Assembly (NCBI GenBank): GCA_020846745.1
Contig: JADLDI010000087.1
Coordinates: 1-64,000 of the forward strand
Origin: Bryobacterales bacterium
GTDB lineage: Bacteria; Acidobacteriota; Terriglobia; Bryobacterales; Bryobacteraceae
Direction of reading: 5' to 3'
DNA length: 64,000 nt
Positions 10,404-20,108 of this stretch are shown here, in pieces. The notes beneath the pieces were generated by a model, which made no database searches, was not told the origin of the DNA, and saw only the letters and a program-made list of their open reading frames with translations. The first letter of the stretch is position 1. Every line of letters begins with the position of its first letter. Made by a program: the position numbers and the translations under genes.

Positions 10404-12314
10404 TTACAGGCCGCGGCGCTGCTCGAATGTCTTGCGAGCTTCGCGGAAGAGATTGAGGACTTCCTGGCGGCGCTGTTCCTGGCTGAAGCGGGCGCGGGAG
10501 CGGGTGCGGTCGATGAGTTTGTCGATCCAGTCGAGCCAGAACTGCACGTCGTCTAGATTGGCGATGGCGGTGTCGCCGACGCGGACGTAGACAGGGCTGG
10601 TGTGGGCGCGTTGTTCGGGGTCGTTCAAGACGAGACGGTCCCAGGGGCCTTTGACGCGAGCGGCGATCCAGGCGCTGCGGTCGATTGTGACGGTGGCCGG
10701 GGCTGGGGAGAGCACCTTTCCATTCACGACTAACTCGACGGCGCTTACCGGAACTCGCGATTTCAGTTCGACAGTGATGGGAAGGGTATGGTTTCCGGCT
10801 GGGAGTTTCAGTTCGTCGCCGGGTTCCTTGCCTTGCACTTTGAGCCACAGCATGGGTCCGTTAGTAGCAAAGGTCCGGCCCTGCTTGTAGGCGGTGAGCC
10901 ATTCGGCGTAGTTCAGCCTGCTGCCTGGAAGGTGCGCATAGACGCGATGGCCGCCGGGGACGTAATGGTCTGCGACATTGGTGAAGGAATCGGTGCCGGC
11001 GGAGATGCCGAGGCGGAAGCCGGCGTTCAGGAGGCGGTACCAAAGCTCCATGGCGACCTCTTCGGGGTTATTCGAGAACACGTCCATGGCGTCGATAACT
11101 CCCATGGCTAAGTCGACCGGTAACTCGCGGCAACTGGCGCCTTCGAATGTGGGCGCGTAGCCGGGGTGCGCATAGGTGACGGCGCCGCCTTGATCCTGGG
11201 CACGTTTCGCTTGGACGTAATTGGCCGGGTAATCGTCTTCGTAAAGGGTGCCTTTGAAGCCGGTGAACAGCGGTTCGGCTAGTTTCTTCAATCCGAACAG
11301 GCACATGTGTCCATAGAGGCCGCCGTTGCGCATCTCTTCGTTCCAATAGAGGATGTGGCGGTCGCGCGAAAGTTTGTGCGGTTTGCCTTCAAACAGCGCT
11401 TCGTCGTGCAGAAACGCGTCGGAGGAGTTGGCGACCATCATGTTGGGGATGTGCAGGTCTTCCGCCAGTGCGTATGTCAGCACGTCTTCCGGCGTGATGA
11501 CCTGATGGTGGGGGGCGGTGTAGTTGGCATGGATGTGCGCGTCGCCCGAATACCAGCCGCGGGCGGGCATGTCGACCCAACGCTTCAGCCGCAGGGTGAC
11601 TTGCTGTGGACCGCGCAGGTTGATCACCTGGCGCGCCAGTTCGTATTCGACGCCGCGCGCAGCTTCCACCACGGTTTCGCCTTGCGGGAGGTCCAGTTCG
11701 AACGACGGGGGCGAGTGGAAGAACGGCTCGGCCGATTCGGAGACGTAACGTGCGATGGTCCCGGTGGGGGCGTAGGCGAGGCCATCGGCGCCCGTCAGGT
11801 AGACACGCGCACTCGCCGGCCGGCCGGTTTCATCCACAATCGCGACGTTGAGCCGGGCCAGCGGACGGACATCCAACGTAATCCGGCGACCATCGATTGT
11901 GCGCTCGACGACGCCGGGTTGCGTTTCGCGGAGTTTGTGGAAGTAGCCTTTTCCATCCTTGATAGAGGGGATGTTCACGATGCGCCCTTGGCCCGCGACG
12001 AAGCGCGTGGACGAAAGGTCGGGCACGTTGATCCTGGAGAAGTCCTGGGTGCGGAAGACGAACCGGTCGCGAATGGCGTGGAACTGTGGGGCATTCGCGC
12101 GGCGGCGCATCAGGATACGGGCCATGTCGCCGAAGCCGACTTCGCCTTCGACATCGATTTGGGAGAGACCATTGTGGTTGGTCCAAAAGGTGAGGTCCTC
12201 TTGGCCGGGGCGGGACCAGGAGCGGGCTCCCTGTCCGGCGCTTGCCCCAGGAATCCGCCAGATGGCGAGTGTCAGGAGGGCCAAACCAAAAAGTCCGAGC
12301 AAGCTGCGGTGCAT
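10404..12314 (-). CDS. Secreted CehA/McbA-type PHP-like metallohydrolase
   Basis: 636 residues with an N-terminal hydrophobic signal (LLGLFGLALLTLAIW). A beta-rich region leads to the metal-site motif GWYSGDAHIHANY (about residue 255), then VTYAHPGYAPTFEG and LGISAGTDSF, which match the CehA/McbA group of PHP-like hydrolases known from carbaryl and peptide-metabolite breakdown. The C-terminus holds a beta-sandwich (PITVELKSRVPVSAVELVVNG). A paralogue lies at 20109. A TATAAT lies six bases before the ATG, which suggests a leaderless transcript. Confidence 0.85.
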   Translation of the reverse strand: MHRSLLGLFGLALLTLAIWRIPGASAGQGARSWSRPGQEDLTFWTNHNGLSQIDVEGEVGFGDMARILMRRRANAPQFHAIRDRFVFRTQDFSRINVPDLSSTRFVAGQGRIVNIPSIKDGKGYFHKLRETQPGVVERTIDGRRITLDVRPLARLNVAIVDETGRPASARVYLTGADGLAYAPTGTIARYVSESAEPFFHSPPSFELDLPQGETVVEAARGVEYELARQVINLRGPQQVTLRLKRWVDMPARGWYSGDAHIHANYTAPHHQVITPEDVLTYALAEDLHIPNMMVANSSDAFLHDEALFEGKPHKLSRDRHILYWNEEMRNGGLYGHMCLFGLKKLAEPLFTGFKGTLYEDDYPANYVQAKRAQDQGGAVTYAHPGYAPTFEGASCRELPVDLAMGVIDAMDVFSNNPEEVAMELWYRLLNAGFRLGISAGTDSFTNVADHYVPGGHRVYAHLPGSRLNYAEWLTAYKQGRTFATNGPMLWLKVQGKEPGDELKLPAGNHTLPITVELKSRVPVSAVELVVNGKVLSPAPATVTIDRSAWIAARVKGPWDRLVLNDPEQRAHTSPVYVRVGDTAIANLDDVQFWLDWIDKLIDRTRSRARFSQEQRRQEVLNLFREARKTFEQRRGL

Positions 12315-12320
12315 GGCGAG

Positions 12321-12326
12321 ATTATA
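12321..12326 (-). promoter_or_regulatory. Candidate -10 box for the metallohydrolase gene
   Basis: A perfect TATAAT on the minus strand ends 6 bp before the ATG at 12314, so transcription would begin at or next to the start codon. No good -35 box is seen at the expected distance. No Shine-Dalgarno sequence fits between. Confidence 0.4.
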
Positions 12327-12418
12327 GCCGCGGCCGGAGAAGGAGGGGGAACAGTTAACGCACGGTCTTGCACTTTACGTTCTTAACTGTGTGACAATTT
12401 CGTTACAGAGGTCTGTTT

Positions 12419-15400
12419 ATGAGAATTGTCGCCCGCAAGCTCAGCCTGCACTCGTTTGTGTTGTCAATAGCGCTTCTGCCCACGGCAGCGCTTGCCCAAA
12501 ACCCGGTTGTTTCCGGCCGCGTAGTGGACTCCTCCGATGCGGCTCTTCCGAACGCCCGGATCGAGGTGAGTAACATCGCGACGGCGGTCAAGACGGTCAC
12601 CACTACCAATGCGGAAGGATATTTCGTCCTGCCGCCGGTATCGCCGGGTGTGTATAACATCGTGGCGGCGGCGACGGGTTTCAAAGAAGCTCGAATGGAC
12701 GATATGCGCCTAGAGATCGGCCAGGCGCGGACGGTGAATTTGAAGCTGCAGCCCGGTGAGGTAAAGGAGTCGATCACGGTTAGCGATACCGCCCCGCTGA
12801 TTACGACGAGCCGGCCGGATCGAGGCACGGTGGTGGAAAACAAGTTTCTGCTCTCGATTCCGCTGAACGTCCGCAACCCGTATCTGCTGTTGGCGAACGT
12901 TCCCGGGGTGACGACCGGGCGGCTGGCTGGAGACAACACGGCGTCGCAATCGACGACGAATAACTTCCGCATCAACGGCGGGCGCGGGTCCACGAGCGAA
13001 ATTCTGATAGACGGCGCCGCGAATACGGGCACTTACAACAACCAGGTTTCGGCGATGCCGCAGTTGGATGCGGTTCAGGAGTTCAAGGTGAATACGTCGC
13101 CCTATGCGGCGGAGTTTGGCCGCACAGGCGGCGGTATCGTCAGTTTCTCCATAAAGTCCGGCACTAACTCGTTGCACGGAACGTTCCATGAGTTTCTGCG
13201 TAACTCGGTGCTGGATGCGGCGGGGTTCAACTCAAACAAAGCGGGACTTACGTCGAAGCCGAGCTTCAAGCGCAATCAGTTCGGGATGACATCGGGCGGA
13301 CCTGTGTACATTCCGAAGTTGTACGACGGGCGCAACCGCACGTTCTGGTTCTTCGCATACGAGGGACTGCGGCAACGTTCGTTAAACGCCTATACGGGGA
13401 CGGTGCCGACCGAACTGGAACGGCGCGGGGACTTTTCGCAGTCGCGGGATACGAACGGGTCGCCGTTCCTGATCTACGATCCGCGAACGACACAGCTCGA
13501 TCCGGACCGGCCGGCGGGAACTACTCGCTACATTCGCAGCCTGTTCCCCGGCAACGTGGTTCCCAGTGCGCTGATCAATCCGATTGCGACGAACGTGCTG
13601 AAGTATTACCCGAATCCGAACCAGCGCGGCAACGGCCAGTCCGACATCAACAACTACTATGTCGCGGCGGCGAACGCGTTGGACGGCAATCGTGTAGATA
13701 TGCGTGTGGATCACCAGATCTCAACGAGGCACACGGCGTTCTTCCGGTATAACTGGTTCCAGAACATCAATGCCCAGCCGCTGGTGTTCGGCCACTTTGC
13801 ATCGCCGGTGGAAACACCGAACCGCATTCCGGGCATCAACGTGGTGGGCAACCACACATACACGATCGGCGCCGGGACGATCTTCCAACATCATTTCTCG
13901 ATGGCACAAAGCGAGACCAACCGGACGCCGTTGAGCCTGGATTTCGACCAGACCTCGCTTGGGCTGCCGAAGAGCCTGGTGGACGGGCAGCGCGTGAAGT
14001 ACTTCCCTGTCTTCGGCATTGGCGGACTTACGCAGATGGGCGTCACCGGAACGGGTTATAACGCCGTTAAGTCGCGCACGTGGCAATATAACGCTTCACT
14101 TACATTGCTGCGCGGGCGGCATACGTTCAAAATGGGATTCGACGCGCGCCGGTTCCCTGTGTCGATCGACCAATCGTCACCGCTGAGTATCAGTGCCGGC
14201 GGTTCCTTTACAGCGGGACCGAACCCACAGTCGGCGGCGGCTCGCACGGGCCGTGGACTGGCCGACCTGATGCTGGGAATTGCGAGTGTCAGTTACACCC
14301 TGCGCCCGATCGAGTTTCACCGGCACCCATATTACGCGCTGTTCTTCCAGGATGAATGGAAGCTGACACCGAACGTGACGCTCACGATGGGCATACGCTA
14401 CTCGCTTGAGTTGCCGCGTACGGAAGATAACAACGAGTACGTGTTTCTCGACATGGAGAGCACCAGCCCGCTTGACGGCAAAGTCCCCGGCATGAGCAAT
14501 CTGCGCGGCGGCGTCGGTTTCGTGGGGGTGAATGGCGTGGGGCGGCGGACGCAAATCGCGGACCGGAATAACTGGGACCCGCGCATCGGCATCGCCTGGC
14601 AGGTGAACAACAAGACCGCGGTGCGTACAGGCTTCGGCGTGTTCACATCGTCGATCGCTCCGAATACCGACAGTTCGCTCGGCTTTCAACGGACAACGAG
14701 TTCGCTGGTTGCCGAAGCCGACGGGGTTACGCCTTTGTATAACCTGTCGAACCCGCTACCCAACGGATTTCTGGCTCCAACGGGCAACTCGCTCGGACTG
14801 TCGACAAATCTGGGCCAGGGTATCAGCGGGCCAATACGGCGGCAACGCTTACCGTATCAGATGCAATGGTCGTTCGACGTGCAGCGGCAACTTCCATCGA
14901 AGATCGTAGTGGAGGCCGGCTACGCCGCGTCGGTGGGCGTGGCGTTGCCGAGCGGCGTACAGTACAACCAGCTTCCCGACCAGTTCCTGTCGCTCGGGAC
15001 GGCGTTGAATCAGACGGTGAGCAACCCGTTTGCCGGCTACATCACCGACGCTACTTCAACGCTTAGCCGCCCGACCGTGCAGCGTGGGCAACTGCTGCGG
15101 CCGTTTCCGCAGTTCACGGGTATGAGCGCAAGCCAGGCACCGGTGGGGCATTCGACGTATCACGCGCTACAGACGCGCGTGGAGCGCCGGTTCGACGCGG
15201 GACTGGCGTTGTTGTTCGCCTACACGCATTCGAAGCTGATCGACAACGTTGGCGATTTCGGCGGCTTTCTGGGGCCGGCCGGCTTCGCGAACAATAACTG
15301 CTTCCCATGCGACCGGTCGCTGTCGTTCTACGACATTCCGGACGTGGTGCGGCTCAGCCTGCGGTATGAGTTGCCGTTCGGCGTGGGCAAGCCAAGGCTG

Positions 15401-15883
15401 AATCGCGGGGTTTTGGCGCGTGTGGCAGGCGGATGGTCGACCGGCGTGTACTGGTCGTGGGATAACGGGACACCAATTCAGGTGACTAATCCGAACGATT
15501 CGAATTCGTTCGGAGGCGGGGCCCGGCCGGTGGCTACCGGTCAGCCGGCGAGAATCGACAGCCCGCAGATTGTCGACGGCGGACGCTATTTCAACGCCGC
15601 GGCTTTCGCCCGTGCGCCGCAGTTCACGTTCGGCAATGTCAGCCGGAACCTGCCTGACGTTCGAGTGCCAGGTAACAAGAACTGGGACCTGTTGATCGAG
15701 AAGAGGATCAGCATCACGGAGCGGTATTCGCTGGATTTCCGGACGGAGTTGTTCAACGCGTTTAATAACGTGGTGTTCGGGGGTCCGCAGACGAGCATTA
15801 CATCGGCGGACTTCGGATTGATCCGGTTGACACAGGTGAACACACCGCGTCAGATCCAGTTTGGGCTGCGGTTCACGTACTAG
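12419..15883 (+). CDS. TonB-dependent receptor with carboxypeptidase-regulatory-like domain (Oar-like)
   Basis: 1,154 residues with a signal peptide (FVLSIALLPTAALAQ). Residues about 29-110 form a carboxypeptidase-regulatory-like Ig fold (VSGRVVDSSDAALPNARIEV). A plug-like region follows (NNFRINGGRGSTSEILIDG) and then a long beta-barrel ending in the aromatic residue expected of outer-membrane barrels (FGLRFTY). This acidobacterial/Oar-type receptor family imports large ligands through the outer membrane using TonB energy. AGAGGT lies six bases before the ATG. The ligand is unknown; the neighbouring secreted metallohydrolases suggest scavenging of peptide- or glycan-derived material. Confidence 0.92.
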   Translation: MRIVARKLSLHSFVLSIALLPTAALAQNPVVSGRVVDSSDAALPNARIEVSNIATAVKTVTTTNAEGYFVLPPVSPGVYNIVAAATGFKEARMDDMRLEIGQARTVNLKLQPGEVKESITVSDTAPLITTSRPDRGTVVENKFLLSIPLNVRNPYLLLANVPGVTTGRLAGDNTASQSTTNNFRINGGRGSTSEILIDGAANTGTYNNQVSAMPQLDAVQEFKVNTSPYAAEFGRTGGGIVSFSIKSGTNSLHGTFHEFLRNSVLDAAGFNSNKAGLTSKPSFKRNQFGMTSGGPVYIPKLYDGRNRTFWFFAYEGLRQRSLNAYTGTVPTELERRGDFSQSRDTNGSPFLIYDPRTTQLDPDRPAGTTRYIRSLFPGNVVPSALINPIATNVLKYYPNPNQRGNGQSDINNYYVAAANALDGNRVDMRVDHQISTRHTAFFRYNWFQNINAQPLVFGHFASPVETPNRIPGINVVGNHTYTIGAGTIFQHHFSMAQSETNRTPLSLDFDQTSLGLPKSLVDGQRVKYFPVFGIGGLTQMGVTGTGYNAVKSRTWQYNASLTLLRGRHTFKMGFDARRFPVSIDQSSPLSISAGGSFTAGPNPQSAAARTGRGLADLMLGIASVSYTLRPIEFHRHPYYALFFQDEWKLTPNVTLTMGIRYSLELPRTEDNNEYVFLDMESTSPLDGKVPGMSNLRGGVGFVGVNGVGRRTQIADRNNWDPRIGIAWQVNNKTAVRTGFGVFTSSIAPNTDSSLGFQRTTSSLVAEADGVTPLYNLSNPLPNGFLAPTGNSLGLSTNLGQGISGPIRRQRLPYQMQWSFDVQRQLPSKIVVEAGYAASVGVALPSGVQYNQLPDQFLSLGTALNQTVSNPFAGYITDATSTLSRPTVQRGQLLRPFPQFTGMSASQAPVGHSTYHALQTRVERRFDAGLALLFAYTHSKLIDNVGDFGGFLGPAGFANNNCFPCDRSLSFYDIPDVVRLSLRYELPFGVGKPRLNRGVLARVAGGWSTGVYWSWDNGTPIQVTNPNDSNSFGGGARPVATGQPARIDSPQIVDGGRYFNAAAFARAPQFTFGNVSRNLPDVRVPGNKNWDLLIEKRISITERYSLDFRTELFNAFNNVVFGGPQTSITSADFGLIRLTQVNTPRQIQFGLRFTY

Positions 15884-15965
15884 AAGGCGGTTGTCCGCGC
15901 TTAGGCGTTCAAGATAGTTACGGAATGAGGGATCGGTCCGCGCGGCCATTTCCTACATTCTCCGC

Positions 15966-15994
15966 TTGACCTCCGCTTTTCCATGATGTATTAG
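15966..15994 (+). promoter_or_regulatory. Sigma-70-type promoter for the second TonB receptor
   Basis: TTGACC at 15966-15971 and TATTAG at 15989-15994 are separated by exactly 17 bp. Transcription would start near 16001, about 30 bp before the ATG at 16031. The second receptor can therefore be expressed separately from the first. Confidence 0.6.
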
Positions 15995-16030
15995 TTGTTT
16001 GCTGTTAAATCCTTCAGGTGGGAGGAGTAT

Positions 16031-19000
16031 ATGCTACGTAAGCTAACCCTTGTCCTTTTGGGCATTGCCCTTGTCGCCACAGCTCAGGTGCTGCCAGTGG
16101 GAACCGTTGATGGCACGGTTCAGGATTCTACCGGCGGCACTCTTCCGGGTTTGAAAGTCACCCTAACCAATATCGAAACGAACCAGGTCCGGACAGCCAA
16201 CACTAATGAAAGCGGGTATTATTTCTTTCCATTGGTGAATCCGGGGACCTACCGCGCTACCGCCGAGAAGACCGGCTTCAAGCGGGCCAGCCAGGAAATT
16301 CTAGTTCAAGTGGGCAAACGCTCCACGGCCGACTTCAGGCTGGAACTCGGGCAAGTGACCGAGTCGGTGGAAGTAAGCGCCGCCGCGGCGCTGCTTGAAA
16401 CGTCGACGGCCAGCATCAGCCGCAACGTGCAGCAGAAAGCGGTGCAAGACCTTCCCCTGCTGGGGCGCAATCCATTGATGTTGATCAATCTTGCGCCGGG
16501 CATTACGAATAACTCGACAACCAACTCAACCGGACTGATCGACATCGACAGCGTGTCATACAGTTCGGCAAACGGCGCCAACAGGCGTCAAAACGAGTTT
16601 CTGATGGACGGTATTCCGAACAACGTCTCAGACCGCGTAGCTTACATTCCGAGCGTCGACGATGTGGAGGAATTCACCGTTCAGACGAACGCTCTCGATG
16701 CCGAATACGGTCACGGCGGCGGGATGTATGTCAACGTCACCACCAAGGGTGGAACAAACCAGTTCCACGGCAGCTTGTACGAGTTTCTGCGCAACGACAA
16801 GCTGAACGCTAATGCGTTCTTCTCGAACAAAGCGGGTGCTGCGCGGCCGGTGTTCCGGTTCAACCAGTACGGCCTGGCGGTGGGCGGCCCGGTGATCAAA
16901 GATAAGGTTTTCTGGTTCTTCAACTGGGAAGGCTTGCGCCAGCGCACGCCCACCACGTACCGCTTCACGGTTCCGACGGAACTGCAGCGGCAAGGCGATT
17001 TCTCGCAAACGCTAGACCGGAACGGCACGCCATTCCAGATTGCCGATCCGCTGACGACGACGAACAATGTGCGGCAATTGTTTCCGGGGGCGCGAATCCC
17101 GACCAGCCGCCTGAATCCGATTTCTCAAAAAGTGATCTCGAGATATCCCTTGCCGACGAGCGCGGGCGATCAGTTCACGAACAACAACAACTACTTTTCA
17201 GTGGTCCCGGCTCCGTACGACGGCGACAACTACTCGCTACGTATCGATCCGAATATCAAGCGGCACCGCTTGTTTGCCCGTTGGTCGCACAACACGGGGT
17301 TCCCGGGTGCGCCCACACCATGGGACATCGGCGGCGGGATTGGGGCCATCGAGGGTAACAACCGCGCGCAGACGTCGATCGGCCTGAGCGACGCATACAC
17401 CTGGAGCCCCACGATGGTGATCACTGCGCAGGCAGGTTACACCCGCTGGACGCAGGAAGGTGTTCACCCCACGTTCGACATGACGCAGCTTGGCTTTTCG
17501 TCAGCGCTGACGAAACAGCTCCAGCAGGCGATTTTCCCGCGCTTCAACATTGTGGATTCGTATTACATCGGCGCTTCCGAAGGCCAGTGGTACGAACACA
17601 CCAATACTTACTCGTTCAACGTGGGCGTCACGAAGATCTCGGGCAGCCACAACATGAAATTCGGCTTCCAGGGGCAGGTGAAGCAAAATAACTCCGTACC
17701 GGCGAACCGGCCCGGGGGCGAGTACAACTTCGATCGCGGCTTTACCCAGCCCAACCCGTTCGGCCCCGGGACGAATCAGGGCAACGGAATTGCGAGCTTC
17801 CTGCTAGGGTACCCGGTCAGCGGCTCGATCGACCTGCGGGCGATGACGGCTCCACAGGCGCCGTTCTACGGCTGGTACTTCCAGGACGATTTCAAGGTGA
17901 ACTCGAAGCTGACGCTCAACCTCGGTCTGCGCTATGAAATCCTGTACGGCACGACCGAGCGCTACAACCAGAGCAACCTCGGCTTCGATCCGAACGTTGC
18001 GAATCCGATTGAAGCGCAGGCGAAGGCCGCTTACGCGTTAAATCCGGTTCCCGAACTATCGCCGGCGAACTTCAATGTAAAGGGCGGCCTGTTCTATGCC
18101 ACACCCGAGAATCGGGGCAACGTGAAGGTCGACTACGGATCGTGGGCGCCGCGCATCGGCGTAGCTTACCGCGTGATGCCCAAGACCGTTCTACGCGGCG
18201 GTTTTGGCTTGTTCTACTCGGTTTGGTGGCAGCCTTTCGTGCGTGCGACGGGCTTTGCGTCGAACACGCCGATGGTGACGACGCTGGATGGCGGCCTAAC
18301 GCCTGCGGACACGCTGTCGAACCCGTTTCCCAACGGATTGATCGCACCCACGGGCGCGAGCCTTGGGCTGAAGACGCTGCTGGGGTCGAGCCTTTCGGGC
18401 ACGTACGACTACTGGCGCAAGAACCAGCGCAACGCGCGTTGGAACTTCGGCTTCCAGCATGAGATTTCCAAGAGCATGGCGATCGAAATCAATTACGTCG
18501 GCCAGCGCGGTTATAATTTGCCGCTATCCACCAGCAGCAACGATAACGACCGCAACCTGAACGCGCTCGACCAGAAATACTATGCGTTGGGCGCTCGATT
18601 GAACGCCAGGATTCCGAACCCGTTCAAAGGCCTGATTCCGCAGCCGAGCCCGCTGGCCGGGGACACGATCACGGTAGCGCAGTTACTGGCTCCGTATCCG
18701 CAGTTTACGGCGTACTCGTTACAGCGCAATACGGGTGGCGACAGCTTCTATCATTCGTTGCAAACCTCGGTGAACAAGCGCTTCGGCACTGGATTGACGT
18801 TCCAAGCCGCCTACACGTTCTCGAAACAGTTAGAGAAGCTCCGCTACATCGAGCCGAGCGATCCGGAACCGTCGAAGATGATCGGCGAATTCGACAACCC
18901 GCACCGCTTGAGTTCCGCGATCCTGTTCGAACTGCCGTTCGGACAAGGCAAGCGGTTCAAGACCAACAACGCGATTGCCGACAAGATCATCGGCGGCTGG

Positions 19001-19402
19001 CAGTGGAATGCGATGTATATTTTCCAGACCGGCCAGGCGATTTTCCTGCCGAGCGCCCTGGCTACGGGCATCAGCCCAGCCTTAGACAATCGCAGTATAG
19101 ACAAGTGGTTCAACCTCGATTCGATGAAGGTGCTGCCCGCATTTACGGCCCGCCGCATTCCCTTCATGTGGGGTGAACTCCGCAATCCCAACATCAACAA
19201 TTGGGACATGTCGTTTGTGAAGAACACCTTCGTCTATCGCGAACGGGTAAAGCTGCAGCTTCGCGGCGAACTGATTAATGCATTCAACCGCGTGTGGTTT
19301 GGCGGTCTTGACACCAGCCCGACGAGCGGCACTTATGGCCGGCTGACGGGTCAGGCCAACACCCCCCGGAACATTCAGGTCGGTTTGAAGCTGAGTTTCT
19401 AG
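16031..19402 (+). CDS. TonB-dependent receptor with carboxypeptidase-regulatory-like domain (Oar-like)
   Basis: 1,123 residues from the ATG at 16031, chosen because GGAGGAG lies four bases upstream and a signal peptide follows at once (LRKLTLVLLGIALVATAQ). It has the same layout as its upstream paralogue: regulatory-like domain (GTVDGTVQDSTGGTLPGLKV), plug-like region (QNEFLMDGIPNNVSDRVAY), barrel, and C-terminal aromatic signature (VGLKLSF). The two proteins share order and short motifs but are clearly diverged, so they likely take different ligands. It has its own promoter and a strong terminator, making it a monocistronic unit. Confidence 0.92.
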   Translation: MLRKLTLVLLGIALVATAQVLPVGTVDGTVQDSTGGTLPGLKVTLTNIETNQVRTANTNESGYYFFPLVNPGTYRATAEKTGFKRASQEILVQVGKRSTADFRLELGQVTESVEVSAAAALLETSTASISRNVQQKAVQDLPLLGRNPLMLINLAPGITNNSTTNSTGLIDIDSVSYSSANGANRRQNEFLMDGIPNNVSDRVAYIPSVDDVEEFTVQTNALDAEYGHGGGMYVNVTTKGGTNQFHGSLYEFLRNDKLNANAFFSNKAGAARPVFRFNQYGLAVGGPVIKDKVFWFFNWEGLRQRTPTTYRFTVPTELQRQGDFSQTLDRNGTPFQIADPLTTTNNVRQLFPGARIPTSRLNPISQKVISRYPLPTSAGDQFTNNNNYFSVVPAPYDGDNYSLRIDPNIKRHRLFARWSHNTGFPGAPTPWDIGGGIGAIEGNNRAQTSIGLSDAYTWSPTMVITAQAGYTRWTQEGVHPTFDMTQLGFSSALTKQLQQAIFPRFNIVDSYYIGASEGQWYEHTNTYSFNVGVTKISGSHNMKFGFQGQVKQNNSVPANRPGGEYNFDRGFTQPNPFGPGTNQGNGIASFLLGYPVSGSIDLRAMTAPQAPFYGWYFQDDFKVNSKLTLNLGLRYEILYGTTERYNQSNLGFDPNVANPIEAQAKAAYALNPVPELSPANFNVKGGLFYATPENRGNVKVDYGSWAPRIGVAYRVMPKTVLRGGFGLFYSVWWQPFVRATGFASNTPMVTTLDGGLTPADTLSNPFPNGLIAPTGASLGLKTLLGSSLSGTYDYWRKNQRNARWNFGFQHEISKSMAIEINYVGQRGYNLPLSTSSNDNDRNLNALDQKYYALGARLNARIPNPFKGLIPQPSPLAGDTITVAQLLAPYPQFTAYSLQRNTGGDSFYHSLQTSVNKRFGTGLTFQAAYTFSKQLEKLRYIEPSDPEPSKMIGEFDNPHRLSSAILFELPFGQGKRFKTNNAIADKIIGGWQWNAMYIFQTGQAIFLPSALATGISPALDNRSIDKWFNLDSMKVLPAFTARRIPFMWGELRNPNINNWDMSFVKNTFVYRERVKLQLRGELINAFNRVWFGGLDTSPTSGTYGRLTGQANTPRNIQVGLKLSF

Positions 19403-19423
19403 TTCGAATCTGACGGTCACAGA

Positions 19424-19455
19424 GGCAGCAGGCAACCCCGGCCTGCTGCCTTTTT
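19424..19455 (+). terminator. Rho-independent terminator of the second TonB receptor gene
   Basis: A perfect 10-bp stem (GGCAGCAGGC / GCCTGCTGCC) with a 7-base loop AACCCCG is followed directly by TTTTT. It starts 21 bp after the receptor stop codon. Confidence 0.93.
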
Positions 19456-19494
19456 CGTTTCTTTGAAAGCCTCTGCCATAATCGATAGAAAAGC

Positions 19495-20079
19495 TTGGCA
19501 GCAGCACCTACCACACGCCGCCCGCGGAGGGCGGTTTCACCATCCAAACGGCCGCGCCGGTCCGTCTCGCCGCAAGGGTTCCGTTTCGCGATTTCCGCTT
19601 TGCTGTTGGCTACAGCGCTGCTCGCATTCTGGGCGGCGGACCATTACCTGACCATCACGTTTGAATGGCCGCTGAGCATCCACTTTCGTTGGCCAGTCGT
19701 GATCTCGTTCCGCCACTACGCCGAGTATGCGGCGCAGGCTCGTGCGGACCAGGGCGGCAAACCGCTCACGCGATGGCAGGAGTATGGGTGCGAGAAGTTC
19801 GGTCCCGATTGCCGGATCGCGCTCGCGATCCAGCGTGCGGAGAACCCGAAAGGGGCTTGCGAGATCTATCACTATAACCGGAACGGTACGCTCGACTGGG
19901 GCTACTTTCAGGTGAACACGGTCCACCTGCAACGCGACGACCTGAACTTGCGGGACCTGCTCGATTGCAAGGCGAACATCGACTTCGCGTTTCAACTGTT
20001 CGTGGAGAAGGGCCGCAGCTTTCAGCCGTGGAGCACGTACAACTCGGGCGTTTATCGCCGATTTCTCGCGGGCGAGTGA
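19495..20079 (+). CDS. Membrane-anchored lysozyme-fold (SLT-like) protein
   Basis: 194 residues. A basic, proline-rich head (about 30 residues) precedes one TM segment (FAISALLLATALLAFWAA). The remaining part resembles a small lysozyme/transglycosylase fold: ALAIQRAENPKG supplies a candidate catalytic glutamate, followed by LDWGYFQVN in place of the usual GLMQ motif and FQPWSTYNSGVY near the end, which matches the SLT pattern W-x-x-Y-N-x-G. Such proteins cleave peptidoglycan from the inner-membrane side. The TTG start is the only sensible start before the TM. Activity is plausible but not proven from motifs. Confidence 0.7.
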   Translation: MAAAPTTRRPRRAVSPSKRPRRSVSPQGFRFAISALLLATALLAFWAADHYLTITFEWPLSIHFRWPVVISFRHYAEYAAQARADQGGKPLTRWQEYGCEKFGPDCRIALAIQRAENPKGACEIYHYNRNGTLDWGYFQVNTVHLQRDDLNLRDLLDCKANIDFAFQLFVEKGRSFQPWSTYNSGVYRRFLAGE

Positions 20080-20086
20080 ACCTGTT

Positions 20087-20101
20087 ATGATCCAGGATCA
20101 T
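20087..20101. promoter_or_regulatory. Perfect 15-bp palindrome before a metallohydrolase gene
   Basis: ATGATCCAGGATCAT is a palindrome with a single central base, ending 7 bp before the ATG at 20109 and including the likely ribosome-binding AGGATC. It could be an operator or an RBS-masking hairpin. The loop would be too tight without opening some pairs. Confidence 0.35.
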
Positions 20102-20108
20102 TGTGGCT

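Noticed and set aside
11307-12386. 359-codon plus-strand frame
   Set aside because: Antisense of the metallohydrolase gene; no family motif and no RBS.
19401-19412. TTCGAATC, like a tRNA T-loop
   Set aside because: No acceptor stem, anticodon arm or D-loop around it; it lies between a stop codon and a terminator.
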